Shown here piece after piece: positions 12,215 to 23,799 of a stretch of 64,000 bases of DNA (positions are counted from its first letter, which is position 1; each line of letters starts with the position of its first letter). The stretch spans positions 1 through 64,000 of the forward strand of contig VXCM01000454.1 of NCBI GenBank assembly GCA_014773175.1, read 5' to 3'. The DNA comes from Lucifuga dentata. Its lineage: Eukaryota > Chordata > Actinopteri > Ophidiiformes > Bythitidae. Below the pieces are notes generated by a model. It did not search any database. It had not been told where the DNA came from and saw only the letters and a program-made list of their open reading frames with translations. The translations under genes were made by a program, and so were the position numbers.

Positions 12215-12575
12215 TTCAAATTTCTGGTGTGCATGTGATTGTTTCTGCTGCACACCAGAAACTTTCTCGTGCTCACACAGTAGTTTCTGGTGCTCACAAG
12301 ATATGGGTTCCAGTAATATCTGGTACCCACGCGATAGTATGAAGTGCACCAAAAACCCTTTAATTCTGGTATGACTTGATGACATGTAGTCACACAGAAT
12401 GGCAGCAGACCAAGATATCTTTGCCTTTGTGAGATGCCAAAATATATCAGACAGTATCATCAACCAATTAAAGGAGGATATCAATTACCGGAAAAGGTTT
12501 CTCATGCTCATGAATAACTACAATATCTGATGCACACAAGATCATTTCTGGTGCACACGAGAAACTGGCAATTTA
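12215..12575. repeat. Degenerate tandem repeat, unit like TTTCTGGTGCACACGAGAAA
   Basis: Variants of tttctggtgcacacgag and its complement ctcgtgtgcaccagaaa recur in both orientations, for example at 12218, 12255, 12283, 12540 and 12555. Each unit is itself nearly self-complementary, so the array could fold into hairpins. It ends ~120 nt before the itgb5 exon at 12698. Confidence 0.6.
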
Positions 12576-12697
12576 TTTATTTTTTATGTTCCTTTAGGGG
12601 CTCCGTAGGATTATTCATTAACAGATAAATAAAAAAGACAATTAAAAAATAAATAAAAGATAAATAAATAAAAATTAAAGTTTATTTTATTTTACAG

Positions 12698-12952
12698 GTA
12701 CCTATAACTGTGGGATGTGTCACTGTGAGCCGGGTTATCTGGGCGCCCACTGCGAATGCCAGGAGGGCGAGACGGGCAGCATGTACCTGAGCGCCTGCCG
12801 TGAAGCCGAGGGAAAGCAGGTGTGCAGCGGGCGAGGCGAGTGCAGCTGCAACCAGTGCCTCTGCTATGAGTCCGAGTTTGGCAAGATCTATGGCAGCTAC
12901 TGCGAGTGCGATAACTTCTCCTGCGCCCGGCACAAAGGCATCCTCTGCTCAG
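12698..12952 (+). CDS. itgb5: itgb5 internal exon: I-EGF1 to I-EGF3
   Basis: This is a phase 1 to phase 1 exon with acceptor ttttacag and donor gtacag. It completes I-EGF1 ([16 protein letters not shown]), contains all of I-EGF2 ([20 protein letters not shown], then [14 protein letters not shown]) and begins I-EGF3 ([10 protein letters not shown]). The cysteine spacing is that of integrin EGF modules, which form the rigid leg of the receptor. REAEGK and [15 protein letters not shown] match beta-5 as I know it better than beta-3 or beta-6. The exon is markedly more GC-rich than its AT-rich surroundings. A degenerate short tandem repeat ends only ~120 nt upstream, and a family A transposon starts 150 nt downstream. 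Confidence 0.96.
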
Positions 12953-13106
12953 GTACAGGTGTTTGCATTGAAGGAGAGTCTGAGTTTGGTGTTTGAGTGA
13001 TGTTGAAAGACCTGATCGTTGATAGAGACAGAATCTTTGCTTTCATTGGTTACATTATTTTAAAAAGGCACTGGAGGTCTGTGTTATAGCTACTGGGAGC
13101 ATTTAA

Positions 13107-13680
13107 AGGAGCATAGCAGTGATTTTGCATGTTTGAGCCCAATATCTACAACCTGCATACATGTAATGTTACTGTCAACCATTTCCCAAAATATACCACT
13201 GGAGCAGTAAATATTAGAATTTGTTTACCTAGTTTCCACACTGCCATTGGTTTCAGTTAACCTGTACGCTATTAAAGAAAATAAACTTGTAGAGACTTGA
13301 AACATGCTTGAGATCTGTAATCCATCACAGCAAACATCTGTTAAATGTCTTTTGTTGAAGTAACTGAATTGAACCTGTCCAACATGGAGCCACAAGGAAA
13401 AAAATGTATGTCTATAGTCCCAGGAGAAGATGGCTTTTAATGAGAAATTGAAAACGGCCGTCGCTTTTACATTAAGTCGTGCATGTTAGCAGGCGAAACA
13501 TTGAATTTGAAGGTGCATGTATCACCTGAATATGTAATTTTGAATGATTAGGGGCTTTGTCAAAATGGCAGGAAAACTAAAATACGATTTTATGTTTTGG
13601 AAATTGGTTGGTAGTAATGCAATGTGTGTGTGGGTTATATCTATTGGGTGTAAAAACTGCAAAACCGCCAGTATCGTCAT
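13107..13680 (+). mobile_element. Family A element, full length
   Basis: TTAA flanks are at 13103-13106 and 13681-13684. The left end is AGGAGCATAGCAGTGATTTT and the right end ACCGCCAGTATCGTCAT. It starts 150 nt downstream of the itgb5 exon at 12698-12952. Confidence 0.88.
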
Positions 13681-13689
13681 TTAAGTTAA

Positions 13690-15535
13690 CAAGTTTACAC
13701 TTTCTTTGGGATGGTACATCACACAGGCTGGGAACCGATTAGATCTTCTGTAAGTTATCAGTTATAATCAATATTCATGAGGTCACTTTCCCACACCTGC
13801 TGTGGGAGCCTCTTGGCAGTTTGACACTTTCTTGTTTCACTCCACGGCATCAGCTTTTATTTTCCGGCTGAGCTGAAATCGTCTCCTGCGGGGCTCTTGG
13901 CTTTGCTCCCAAAAGAAGCTTGGAGGAGCAGCTGCAGAGTAGCTGTTGAAATGTTCGACTCGTGCTTTATTGTGTGTCTTTCCTTGCAGGACTTGTCTTG
14001 GCACAATTGATTTTGGGTCTGGGAGAGGGTTAGAGTGACTGTGTAAGTAGCAGAAGTTATGTGTGGAAGATCAAAATCAAACATTGCCGAGGCTACAATG
14101 GCTTTCTGTGCCGAAACTCTGATTATCTCCATCCCGAGGCAGAAATACGCTCTCATAACGAGTAACTTGAACTTGAGTTTTCGCATTTCTCACCACTGAA
14201 ATGTTTAGTTTGCTGTGCGTAGGACTGGGATCTGGTTTGGAACAAGCAGGTTTGGCTCGGTATCTGCTCAGCTGCACCAACCAGGCCCAGGCTGTGGTGT
14301 TCTCAGAACATTGGGTCCAAAACTCTGTGTTCTTGGTGAAAATGTCCTGGCTAGAAGAGTCCCTCTGGCTCATCCCCAAAGCCAGTGCTGTTGCTGTGAA
14401 ACCACAGAGAGCGCTTTGTGATGGTGAGGCCAGTTTTGGCGCGATCTCCCAACACAATGCCGGGGTCTATTTATCTATACCAGGCAGGAACAGAAGTCTT
14501 TCGTTTAGTCGGCCGCAATGCTGGACACACTGAGCGCACAGCTACAGAATGGCTGTTTGTTTGTCAGCTCATCATCCCTAAGCAGCGATTAGATGTTAAC
14601 GGTCCGCGACCTTTTGCAGCTCTTCTTTTCTCTCCTTCTTTCTCAGCGTGGCTGCTCAGCATAAAGCCATAATGAGTTCCTAATGACTCCAAATAAACGC
14701 CTCCGCCTCCTCCGCTTTCCTCCCCTTCAGTCCTCTGAATCTGCTTGTTAATTGTTGTGGAGTTGTTTGGATAAACTCACAGGATTTACTAACAGCTTTG
14801 TTTTTTAGGCCTTTGGCTGCCTAAAAACTCGTATAAATGGCATTTTGCTTTACCTGGATCGGTCAGCGAGGGTCAGTTTTTTGTGAAAATCTGCAGTTGG
14901 TGGAGTGTTCAGACTGATTAAGTGTCTAAAGGTGCAGCAGCTTTTATTAAAGCAGGCACGGCACTTTCGCTGTTATTTTCCTTTTTTCTAATGACTCTTA
15001 GTCTCCTTAAAATATGTGAATGTTGGTTTCCCATGGAGCTAGCAGCCTTTACATCTGAAATGCTGGATGAGGGTTTACCAGGGTGATATTGACAGATCAG
15101 GGCTGATGTCAGTTCTTCTTTGGACACCATCTTGGTGACACGAGCACCTATAGAACCCGCTTAGGAGTCTTCCATTCATTTCTATATTCCTGTCATTTCT
15201 CATCTTGTTTGCAAGGTGACTCAATCCAGATTGAATAAGGCCAAAGAACGACTGAAAGCCTTAGTATTCTCTAACCAAAGTGCAGCCGGATTCTTCAGAC
15301 TTTTCCAGTGGTCACATTGAGGGAGTTGCATCCAACAAATCCAACAGACACGCCCACTTCATTGGCCATTGATCAGCCACGTGTGGTGATATGTGAAATT
15401 AAGTAGAGATTTGATCTCTCTCTAAAACTCTTTTTTTATTCTTACTATCACCATGTCTGCATTTACAACCTCATGCTACACCTCATGAATACCTTCAAAG
15501 AAATATATGAGCAGTTGCATCAAGGTGCGTCAGCT
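13690..15535. other. Unique intron DNA, possible conserved non-coding island
   Basis: No transposon family or exon is recognised across ~1.8 kb of the large intron. Open frames on both strands at 14077-14533 overlap each other and lack splice context. The stretch 14560-14800 contains TAAT-type words (cataatgagttcctaatgac). Conservation is not testable here. Confidence 0.35.
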
Positions 15536-15538
15536 TCT

Positions 15539-15778
15539 TTATCTCTTAGGTTCTATTGCTTATCGACCTATTTATTGCTTAAGTTCTATCACTTATCGGC
15601 CTCTTTATCTCTTACTGTAGGTTCTCTATTGCTTATTGGCCTCTCTCAGGTTCTATTTCTTATCGACCTCTTTATCTCTTAGGTTGTACTTATTGGCTTA
15701 TTACTTATTGGCTGCTTATCGGCTCCTTTATCTCTTAGGTTCTCTTTCTTACCACCTCTTTATCTCTTAGGTTCTATC
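15539..15778 (+). repeat. Degenerate minisatellite, TTATCTCTTAGGTTCTATTG-like unit
   Basis: About seven imperfect units of 30-45 nt combine CTTAGGTTCTATT, CTTATCGGCC and TCTTTATCTC. Unit length varies, so this is an old decayed array. Confidence 0.75.
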
Positions 15779-15779
15779 T

Positions 15780-16356
15780 TGGGCTCTGAGTTTTGGTGCT
15801 TTCTTGAATAATCATCTCTCCTCAGAAGGCAGCATTTTGATGCCTTCAGCAGCTAATCTAAAAGATATGTTGTATGTGATATTATGCTACGGAAGCAACA
15901 CATTTGATTTATTCTCTTTTCTGTAATCAAACAGCCTTTGAGCATTTTTTTGGGAAGTTATTAATTTTAGATGTTTTGACTGAAGTTTTGTGCTGTACTA
16001 GAATACACCTTTTATGGAGTGAAAATTTGTTTCGGCTCTCAGAAAAGATTCCATCAGATGCCACTTTAATCATATTTCACTTCATTTGTGCAGACTAGCC
16101 TTTGTGTTTATTAGCTTTGCCTGATATACAGCCTGAGTACAGTTCAAAATACCTGTTTTTCATTTTATTTAAGCCAATGAAACCAATAACTTTGTTTATA
16201 CTGAAGTAAAACAAAGTAGCAGTAGTTCTACATTAAATCTAGTGCATTTTTCTCCCCTGGTTGTCTGGTCAGAGTTGAATGTGAGGACATGGAAGCAGAC
16301 AAACCTCCACACCCAGTTTCTGTTCATGCCTGCTGGGCTGACTGACTATTGGAATG

Positions 16357-16411
<55 letters not shown>

Positions 16412-17050
16412 GACATGAGGCAGTGACCTGGCAAAACCACTGGAACACATGGCTGCTCCCAGTGTGTTTTTCTGGGTTTGTGCTGGTTTGTTTCTGCCTG
16501 ATGTTTTTCCACGACTGTTTAAGAGAAAACAGAACATCTCCAAAAACGACGACAACGCTTCATTCTGTTCTATTCGCCTCTACTCAGTTCAGCTTGTCAT
16601 TACACACTTTGTTACAGTTGTCACTTTCAAGAAGCGATAAGATATTTTTTTCCTCTCTTATCCAACAGCCTTCATCTTGTTTTTGATGATCCGCAGTGAT
16701 AAGTTCAGCTCAGGTAAACTCACCTTGATGAAAGATAAAATAGCTGTTGGTTTTCATCAGAAGGCACAATGGTGTGTGTGTGTGTGTGAAATGTTTGTAG
16801 AGTTTATGCTTCACTGTGCAGAGACTGACAGCTTTAGTTCCAGATCACCTGTCCTGGTGAAACTGCTGAGTACATGAAATTCCTGCTGAAATAACAAGGT
16901 GTGCAATGTTTCCTTCAGGTTCAAACAAATCAAGCATATTTGTGTTTGGATCTATGAAATCTGAAACTTGAGATTGGGATGCGGAATTCATCGTGTCGTG
17001 AAGTGGCGTAAGGTTCTGACAAGGAGGAAGATCACACATACGTTCTAAGT
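15780..17050. other. Intron DNA with (GT)n
   Basis: A (GT)n tract covers 16360-16410 and a shorter one about 16772-16788. Otherwise no exon or repeat is recognised. Confidence 0.5.
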
Positions 17051-17057
17051 TTAAATA

Positions 17058-17506
17058 AGCGCTGGCCAAAAGTATTGCACCCCCCATGTATTTTTGTGCA
17101 AACTTTACCAAAGTACCACTCCAAACACAACTAAATTCATGTATTGGTGTTTTACTAGTAGTTGAGTACTCGTTCAGAATATTCAACTACTCTTTAGACT
17201 TAAATTTGGATTTCAGAGTAGTAATATGACTACAATACTGTATTTCTACAAGTCAGTGAAAACACATGAAAACCATTTGACCTCTGACCCTACTTCACAG
17301 AATATGTTTTAACTTCCTGATTGATCTCTACTAATAATATTGGTATTCTTCTTCAAATCTTAACAATATGTCAAAAGTGTCTTCCTACGTAACGCTATTA
17401 ACAACTATTGGCTTTTTTTCAGTTGTACTTTTGGAGTGGTATTTTAATTCAGAAAGAAATATTTACACAAAAATACAGCGGGGTGCAGTACTTTTGGCCA
17501 GTGCTG
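17058..17506. mobile_element. TA-flanked element with GCTGGCCAAAAGTATT termini
   Basis: The left end AGCGCTGGCCAAAAGTATTG and right end ACTTTTGGCCAGTGCTG are inverted repeats with TA on each side (17056-17057, 17507-17508). This is a Tc1/mariner-style miniature element common in fish. A second copy is at 61740-62199, with matching internal text such as TTGGATTTCAGAG and GACCTCTGACCCTAC. Confidence 0.85.
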
Positions 17507-17509
17507 TAT

Positions 17510-18050
17510 GTATTTTATAGAACTGAAAAAGACACAAAATCAAACAAGACATCAAAAGAACATAAAGACAACCAAACTGCACGGGGGCGGGGAAGGAGAC
17601 TGCCAGAGAGATTATTTCATCGCTTGTATCCATTGTTTGTTTGATTGGTTGATTGGCTGGCTTGCTTTTCCTGGTCTGAAGTTGGAAATTCCGAGTTCTG
17701 CTTTTGAAACGAATGCAGCATAAGAATAGAAGGCTCAAATTCAGAAGAACAATGTCACAACAGATGTGGAACATCAATGAAAAACACATGAGAATACAGT
17801 ACATTTTGTGAAAACTTGATTTTGGAGTAGTGACGTTATTGTTCTGATATGATTGTACCTTAATGCATCAATTTACCGACTTTTCAATCCATCTGCAGTG
17901 AAGTTTTCACTGTGTTTTTTCAGAAACTTTTAAGAAGAATGAAATACACAAACACAAAGAAATTTACTTGGTGCCTAAATAAATTCAAGATATGGGAAAC
18001 AGAATATTACCCTGAATATTCACTGTCAAGGTACATTAGTGACTGAGCTA
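17510..18050. other. No gene recognised
   Basis: Plain AT-rich intron sequence. Confidence 0.4.
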
Positions 18051-18057
18051 CAGTTAA

Positions 18058-18225
18058 AGGAGCATACCTCTAATTTTGCATGTTTGAGCCCAATAACTCC
18101 TACTACTACAATCCACATTAAGCTACTGTCAGCATTTTCCAAAATATAAAATCATATGTTAGTTTTTCTTATTTTGCCAAATCCCCTGATCTTTCAAAAT
18201 CAAATGTGTCTGCAACATGCACAAC
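18058..18225 (-). mobile_element. Family A element, one end only
   Basis: TTAA (18054-18057) is followed by AGGAGCATACCTCTAATTTT and the first ~165 nt of the inverted orientation (caaatcccctgatctttc). The rest is missing. Confidence 0.75.
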
Positions 18226-19069
18226 CTACAATGTTGTATGGACAGTCAGGCTTTGCATAATTACCAATTAAAGTCCTATTTCAAACATGTACTGCTTGCA
18301 TAAGTGTGTCAGCATGCTTAGCCAGAAAACCTGGCTAACTAATACAAAGGGAAGTGTGTGCCGTCTTCCTTGTTTTTCACGAGGCTTTACTACATCTTGT
18401 CTTCTCGTCCTCCTGACCCGGATCTCAGCTGCAGCTACATAATGATCTAGGCAGGCAATAGTCTGCAATTGCCAGAAAGAGAGCAGGTTTATTTTTCAAA
18501 CTTATATCCCTGCAAACCTTCCTTTACCCTATAAATACTGCATGTGTGACTAGTGTGTTTGCATGTGTGTGTCCTCAGTTTGTCAATGGCAACATATGCT
18601 GCCATTTACATCACCATAAGCTTTAATGTACAGCTGGGACTACGCTGAAGGTAAAAATCCTTTTTAGACTTTTGGATTATTTTTTATTATTTCATCAAAG
18701 GAACTGCTGAAAACAAGAACATTTTGTTCTTCACTCCAGCTCTGAAAACAATCTGGTTGGGCAGCGAAACAGTGCAGATGAAGTTCAGAGGTTCGGGTTA
18801 TTATGTTGCTATGGCGTAGACATGTTGAAACAAAGGTTGCACTCAAATGTCACATTCGCCATCAGGAAAATATGTGCAGCTTCTGCTTCTTTGCTCTGCT
18901 GGTTACAGCAGCACAGACCCTCATCTTTAGACGTGTTTCTCAGATTATTGTTGTTATGTCACCATGACTAGGCAGCTTATTATAACATGTGAGAAATGAG
19001 AAAAATATTGTCCATATTGCATAAACATAGGAGCATTACCGTTGGATGAACTATCAGGTCTTTCCTCCT
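18226..19069. other. No gene recognised
   Basis: Intron DNA without identifiable exon or repeat. Confidence 0.4.
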
Positions 19070-19073
19070 TTAA

Positions 19074-19178
19074 AGGGGAAGTGTATATACACAGACTTCT
19101 TATTTTGAATGAGGGTCAGTTTTGAAACCTTTGCACTTGCTGCAGCACCACTGTGCATCGTGACTGAAAACAGACTAT
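19074..19178 (+). mobile_element. Family B element fragment interrupted by family A
   Basis: After TTAA (19070-19073) come AGGGGAAGTGTATATAC, then CCTTTGCACTTGCTGCAGCA and GACTGAAAACAGACTA, the left part of family B. It stops exactly at the TTAA where the family A copy at 19183 begins, which shows a nested insertion. Confidence 0.65.
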
Positions 19179-19182
19179 TTAA

Positions 19183-19745
19183 AGAACAATACCAGTGACT
19201 GTGCATGTTTGAGCCCAATATATACAATCCACATATATATTACTGACAATCATTTCGCAAAATATACTACTTTAGCAGTAAATTTTAGGTTGTTTGAAGA
19301 CTGCCATTGGTTTTAGTTCATTTCAGTACACTATTAAAATCAACTTGTAGACACTTGAAACATGGTTGAGGTACATAATCCATCTCAGCAAACACGTCTG
19401 TTAGGTTTTTTTTTTTTGAAGTTACTTAATTTAACTTAATTTAACACGGAGCTGCACAGAAGACAATGTATGTCTCCGCCAGGAAATATAGTCCGAGGAG
19501 AAGACTGTTTTTACAGAGAAATTAAAATGCCCGTGTCTTCCACAATCATGCATAAGTGTTAGAAGGCAAGACATTGAATTTTAAGGTGGATTTACCACCT
19601 GATTTTGAAAGATTAAGGGATTTGAAAAAAAAAAAGAACAGGAAAATAAAATATGGTTTTATGTTTTGGAAATTCTTTGCCAGTAACATAACCATTGCAA
19701 TTGTATATATTGGACTCAAACATGCATGATCACCGATATGGTCCT
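19183..19745 (+). mobile_element. Family A element, full length
   Basis: TTAA flanks are at 19179-19182 and 19746-19749. The core CCGCCAGGAAATATAGTCC and right end CACCGATATGGTCCT are present. It is inserted into a family B element. Confidence 0.9.
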
Positions 19746-19759
19746 TTAATATCTGACTT

Positions 19760-20490
19760 TTTTTTTTTTTTTTTTTTTTTTGTGAAATGTGACACGACAA
19801 AGGAAGTCAGCAGAGTCAATGCTGTTGCCCAATTTACAAAAGAAAGGACATTAAAGCTGCAGGGCCTCATCACTACACTTCAAATAAATCAAATCTACAA
19901 ACACACACCCCGTCCACATGATCAAAATGAGCTGAGCTCATTGGCTCCAGGGTAGAAACCTTAGCACACAAGCATCAGCAACAAAACAGGGTTTCATCAA
20001 GCTGCCAGGAGCTGTGCTGAGCAGTGATTTGATGTAGCAGCAACAGTGGGAATAGCTCAGGTGATTCTCTGGGATCCAAAAAGTTGTTGCAGTACTTATT
20101 TATAACAAAAGATAAAATGCACAGTCCAGCCAGAGAAACACATTAATGCACATGAGTTATAGGCAGCATGGTCGAGAGCAAAACAGAAAGTGGGAGAAAC
20201 ATTTTGGTATTTAGCTTTCATTGAAGTTTTATGGGAGGAAAAACAGAATCAAAACATCCATTGCTTTGTGGTCAGGTTAAGGATCCCTTATTTCTTTCCC
20301 CGATATGCTGTTTCTCATGCATTGGTTACCAGCTGAATCACAGTGCGAGATGAAATGTAACCAGAATATTTACTTAGTTAAGTCATGCATCAAGCACTTC
20401 ACAGATTCCTGTTACAAGCAGAGCGTTGATGCCAAATCAGCTTCATGCCTCACAGCAAAAGTCTCAACGTATTCAGAGCTCAGAATGAAA
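19760..20490. other. No gene recognised
   Basis: Begins with a poly-T run (19758-19781). The rest is ordinary intron DNA. Confidence 0.4.
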
Positions 20491-20496
20491 GTGTTT

Positions 20497-20628
20497 CAGG
20501 ATTTGGCAAAATAACAGGAAAACTAAAAGGCGGTTTTCTGTTTTGGAGAATGGTTGTCAGTAATGTAGTTTGCAGGTATTTATTGGGCTTAGACATAAAA
20601 AAAAAAATCAACCGGTATGGTTCTATAG
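20497..20628 (+). mobile_element. Family A right end
   Basis: GGATTTGGCAAAATAACAGG is followed by CAACCGGTATGGTTCTATAG. Only the last ~130 nt remain, and the terminal TTAA is lost. Confidence 0.7.
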
Positions 20629-20639
20629 GAGTAGTCGAT

Positions 20640-20843
20640 TAATCGTTCCTGCTTCTAAAATGTTTTTTTTTTTTTATGTTTTATATTATTTTAAAATGAA
20701 AAGCTTTGGAGTTTGGACTGTTATTAGAAGATGTTCCTTCTGATGGGTGTTTGTCACCGTTTTGATCAATCAAGACAATAAATCAATTGATAAAAAGCAT
20801 AATTAGTTAATCTCTCAATCTTTTTTTTTTTTTTACCGTAGGN

Positions 20844-20885
<42 letters not shown>

Positions 20886-21990
20886 GGGAGGGTTAGGGTT
20901 CAAGGGCTGTTTGGGTTAGCTAGTCCCTGAGTCACATCTGCACACACACAAACACACACACACTCCTCCTCCTCCCTCATCAAACATCATAACACTCAGA
21001 TGTGCCGTATCAGCAGATTATACGCCGACTCAGCAAAACACGCTAATATCAGCATCAAAACAAATAGCAGGTTCTTGAGTTTGGGCAGAGCTGAATCACG
21101 TGATCACGCCGTCTCCAGGCTGTAATTTACCTTTACGCTCCCCTTCTTTTTTTATGGGACTTTTTTGTCTCCAAGCGATGAGGAATCCTCCAACCATGAC
21201 ACATGGAGCAGAATTTAAACATTATTTTCAGGGCTGGTAATGACGGTAATGACTGTTGTCTGTCAAGAATGAGATGTGAGCCGTGCAGAAATGACACAGG
21301 TCAGGATGCTGATACCTGTAATTGCCCTCAGCCCGATCCCGCCGCAAGTTCGCTTCCTATCAGCCAGACCTGCATGCTGCTTATTTTGAAGGTTAGCATG
21401 GATATCAGCTGTTGGCGGCTGGCATAATTTTGTTTTACTGGCACTCTAATACAACCTAAACAAAGCGGTTGTCCGTCTTTCATACTGACAGGATATTTTC
21501 GGGCCGTGCGTCGCTGATGATGAATGGCTCGTCTTAGCACACAAGAGAGAGCTTGTCTTGGCCTGCATATTTTAACAACCCACATTTTTGGGCGGTTTTA
21601 CCCAGAGACACACAAACACACAAATGACTGGCAGTGTACAGAAAACACACACACACAAATATAGACACATCGGAGAAAATAGTTTAGCTTGAAGTCTGGC
21701 GTATGGAATTGTTGACAGAAGATACATGAAGTAGATGAATTAAAATGTGTGCCTTCGTCAGTGGCCTTTGTTAGCGTCGAAGCTCATTTTGTTGACTTAC
21801 AGCCAAATAGCATTCTGAAAAACCTGGATTTTTTTAATGCGGCTTTCATTCATGGAAGAAAAACATGTTTAATATGCAGCAAAATTCAGTCCAGGTTGCT
21901 ATATGAATGCTTACAGGGGTCACAAATCCCCCAAATTATTTTTAATGATTTTCTTACAACTGATTGCAGCTAAATTTACACGTTTTATCA
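20640..21990. other. Intron DNA with poly-A/N tract and a unique island
   Basis: A T run near 20821-20834 is followed, after a short unique stretch, by an N (20843) and a ~38-nt A run. The segment 21100-21600 is unique-looking, with moderate GC and no coding signature. It might be a conserved non-coding element. Confidence 0.4.
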
Positions 21991-21996
21991 AGTTAA

Positions 21997-22556
21997 AGGA
22001 CCATATCACCCATTTTGCATGTTTGAGCCGAATATATTCAATTTTCATATGTGTTATGTTACTGACAATCATTTCCTAAAGGATAAAACTGTATTTCAGC
22101 TTTCCTTTAATCTTACAAAATCAAATATTCAAGTGATACACCCACCTTAAAAATCCATGTTTCTCCTGCTAATAGTTACACAGCCTTATGAAGTCACGGT
22201 CCTTTAAATTTTTCCATAAACGCAGGTCTTCTTTTGGGACTATATTCCCCGGTGGAGGCATACATTCACTCCACGCTTTTTATTGAGCTTAAACACTAAA
22301 ATTACATAACTTTAAAAAAAACCTGAATACACGTCTTGTTGGTGATGATGGATTACCTATCCCAAGAACGTTTAAAGTATCAACAAGTTGATTTTAATAG
22401 CAGAATGAACTGAAACCAATGGAGGTCTGGAAGGTAGGAAAAACATTTTTAATTCACTGTTCCAGTAGTATGCTTTGGGAAATGATTGTTAGTAACATTA
22501 CATGTATGAAAATTGAATGTGTTAGGCTCAAACGTGCAAAACGGTGGCATGGTCCT
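21997..22556 (-). mobile_element. Family A element, subfamily 2, full length
   Basis: TTAA flanks are at 21993-21996 and 22557-22560. It shares diagnostic changes with the copies at 39837 and 55185: CCCCGGTGGAGGCATACATT, CACGCTTTTTATTGAG and CAGCCTTATGAAGTC. Confidence 0.9.
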
Positions 22557-22564
22557 TTAAAATT

Positions 22565-23320
22565 GAGATTTTTTTTTTAATGGGCCATGTTTTTCGTGTT
22601 TTTCTGATAATGGGCTGCAAACACACTTTTTAGACTCATCCATACCTTCAAGTTTGCTTGTTTAATCCAAATATATGCAGCCCTTTATTTTTCTGAATCC
22701 CCTAATCTTTTAAAATCAGATGCTCAGATGATTAAAATTAAATGTTTTGTTGATTCTATAAAATTCTATCACACTCATACATATGATCCATTTTTAATTA
22801 AGCTCATCACGTTGTTCTATAAGGAACAGACCAGACCTTGAAAATGACTGAACAAGGTGTTGCTTTTTGTTAAAGGTTTAGATTTTCAAACACCAGATTT
22901 TGTCATCCTGCCTAATAAATTATTTTAGCAGTGCTGCTTTTAATGTTGCAATTGCAAGTTCAATGCAAAGTAAAATTATAAAAATGACTTCAGACAGCAG
23001 GGATTAATATGAAGTGCTCAGGCCCTTAATTTGACCAAAGTTTCTGGAGTTTCCCTCCTGTGAGCTTGTTGCTGTTTGGGCTCGTGTAGCAGATGCTCCA
23101 CGGTAGCTGTGACCTTGCAGAGACAGAAGAGCCTCTGTGTTGTTGTCCGTCTCCCTCTTATCTGCAGAACGGCGTGTATTCCAGCCTGAGCATTAGTAAC
23201 GGTTCTGTAACAACTCCTCCAGAGCGTGACAGTAAATATGAGAAGCTGTGGAAAACCGATAGGCGCAGTATTTAAACTTTGACACCATCCTCCAGTAAAA
23301 CTAAAGCACTAAGCAAGCAC
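22565..23320. other. No gene recognised
   Basis: AT-rich intron sequence. Part of a family A-like core (ctgaatcccctaatctttt) near 22690-22740 suggests another decayed copy. Confidence 0.4.
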
Positions 23321-23324
23321 AAAA

Positions 23325-23792
23325 ATGCTGCAGGAGTTCTGCCTGCTGCGTTCTGATTGGCCAGCTACATCAGGCCTGAGCTAGCAACAGCCAACAGACT
23401 TTGAAGCATGGATGCTGGCCTTGTTTTCTAGCCTCGTGCTTGGTGGGTGTGTCTATCCAGGTGTGCAGGCAGGTAAATTCACGTTACATGTTGACATCAA
23501 GATGTTACAGAAGTAAAGGACCAATCAAAAACGAAGCTTTCAGGGCATTTCAGGATCTACACATTGTCTTAGTGGATGGATTTCTATCATCCTGAATTTT
23601 TGACACTAACAAAAATATGCTCCAACTGTATTACACTATAAAAAATGAGGGAAAATAACAAAAAGCAGTGTATGTCCTCTTTGAATACTTTGCTTTCACT
23701 TTTCCATTGCTAATAGAGATTTTAATAATTGGGCTTCAGGTCGACAATTCAGTATGAATCAGATGCAAATATACAATGAATGCAGGTGGTTT
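23325..23792 (+). repeat. Duplicated block, copy 1 (family B end plus flank)
   Basis: The block contains GTTCTGATTGGCCAGC, GTGGGTGTGTCTATCCAGG and GCAGTGTATGTCCTCTTTG, then ~105 nt of flank (ctttgctttcacttttcc, aattcagtatgaatcagatg). It matches 26245-26675 closely, including sequence beyond the transposon end. Confidence 0.75.
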
Positions 23793-23799
23793 AAAAAAA

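Noticed and set aside
12682..12933. Alanine-rich 83-codon frame on the minus strand
   Set aside because: Antisense shadow of the GC-rich itgb5 exon.
14077..14533. Overlapping 126- and 110-codon frames on opposite strands
   Set aside because: Neither resembles a known family, and both are explained by moderate GC and few stops in a unique intron region.
20886..20905. GGGTTAGGGTTC resembling a telomeric repeat
   Set aside because: Only about one and a half units; no array.
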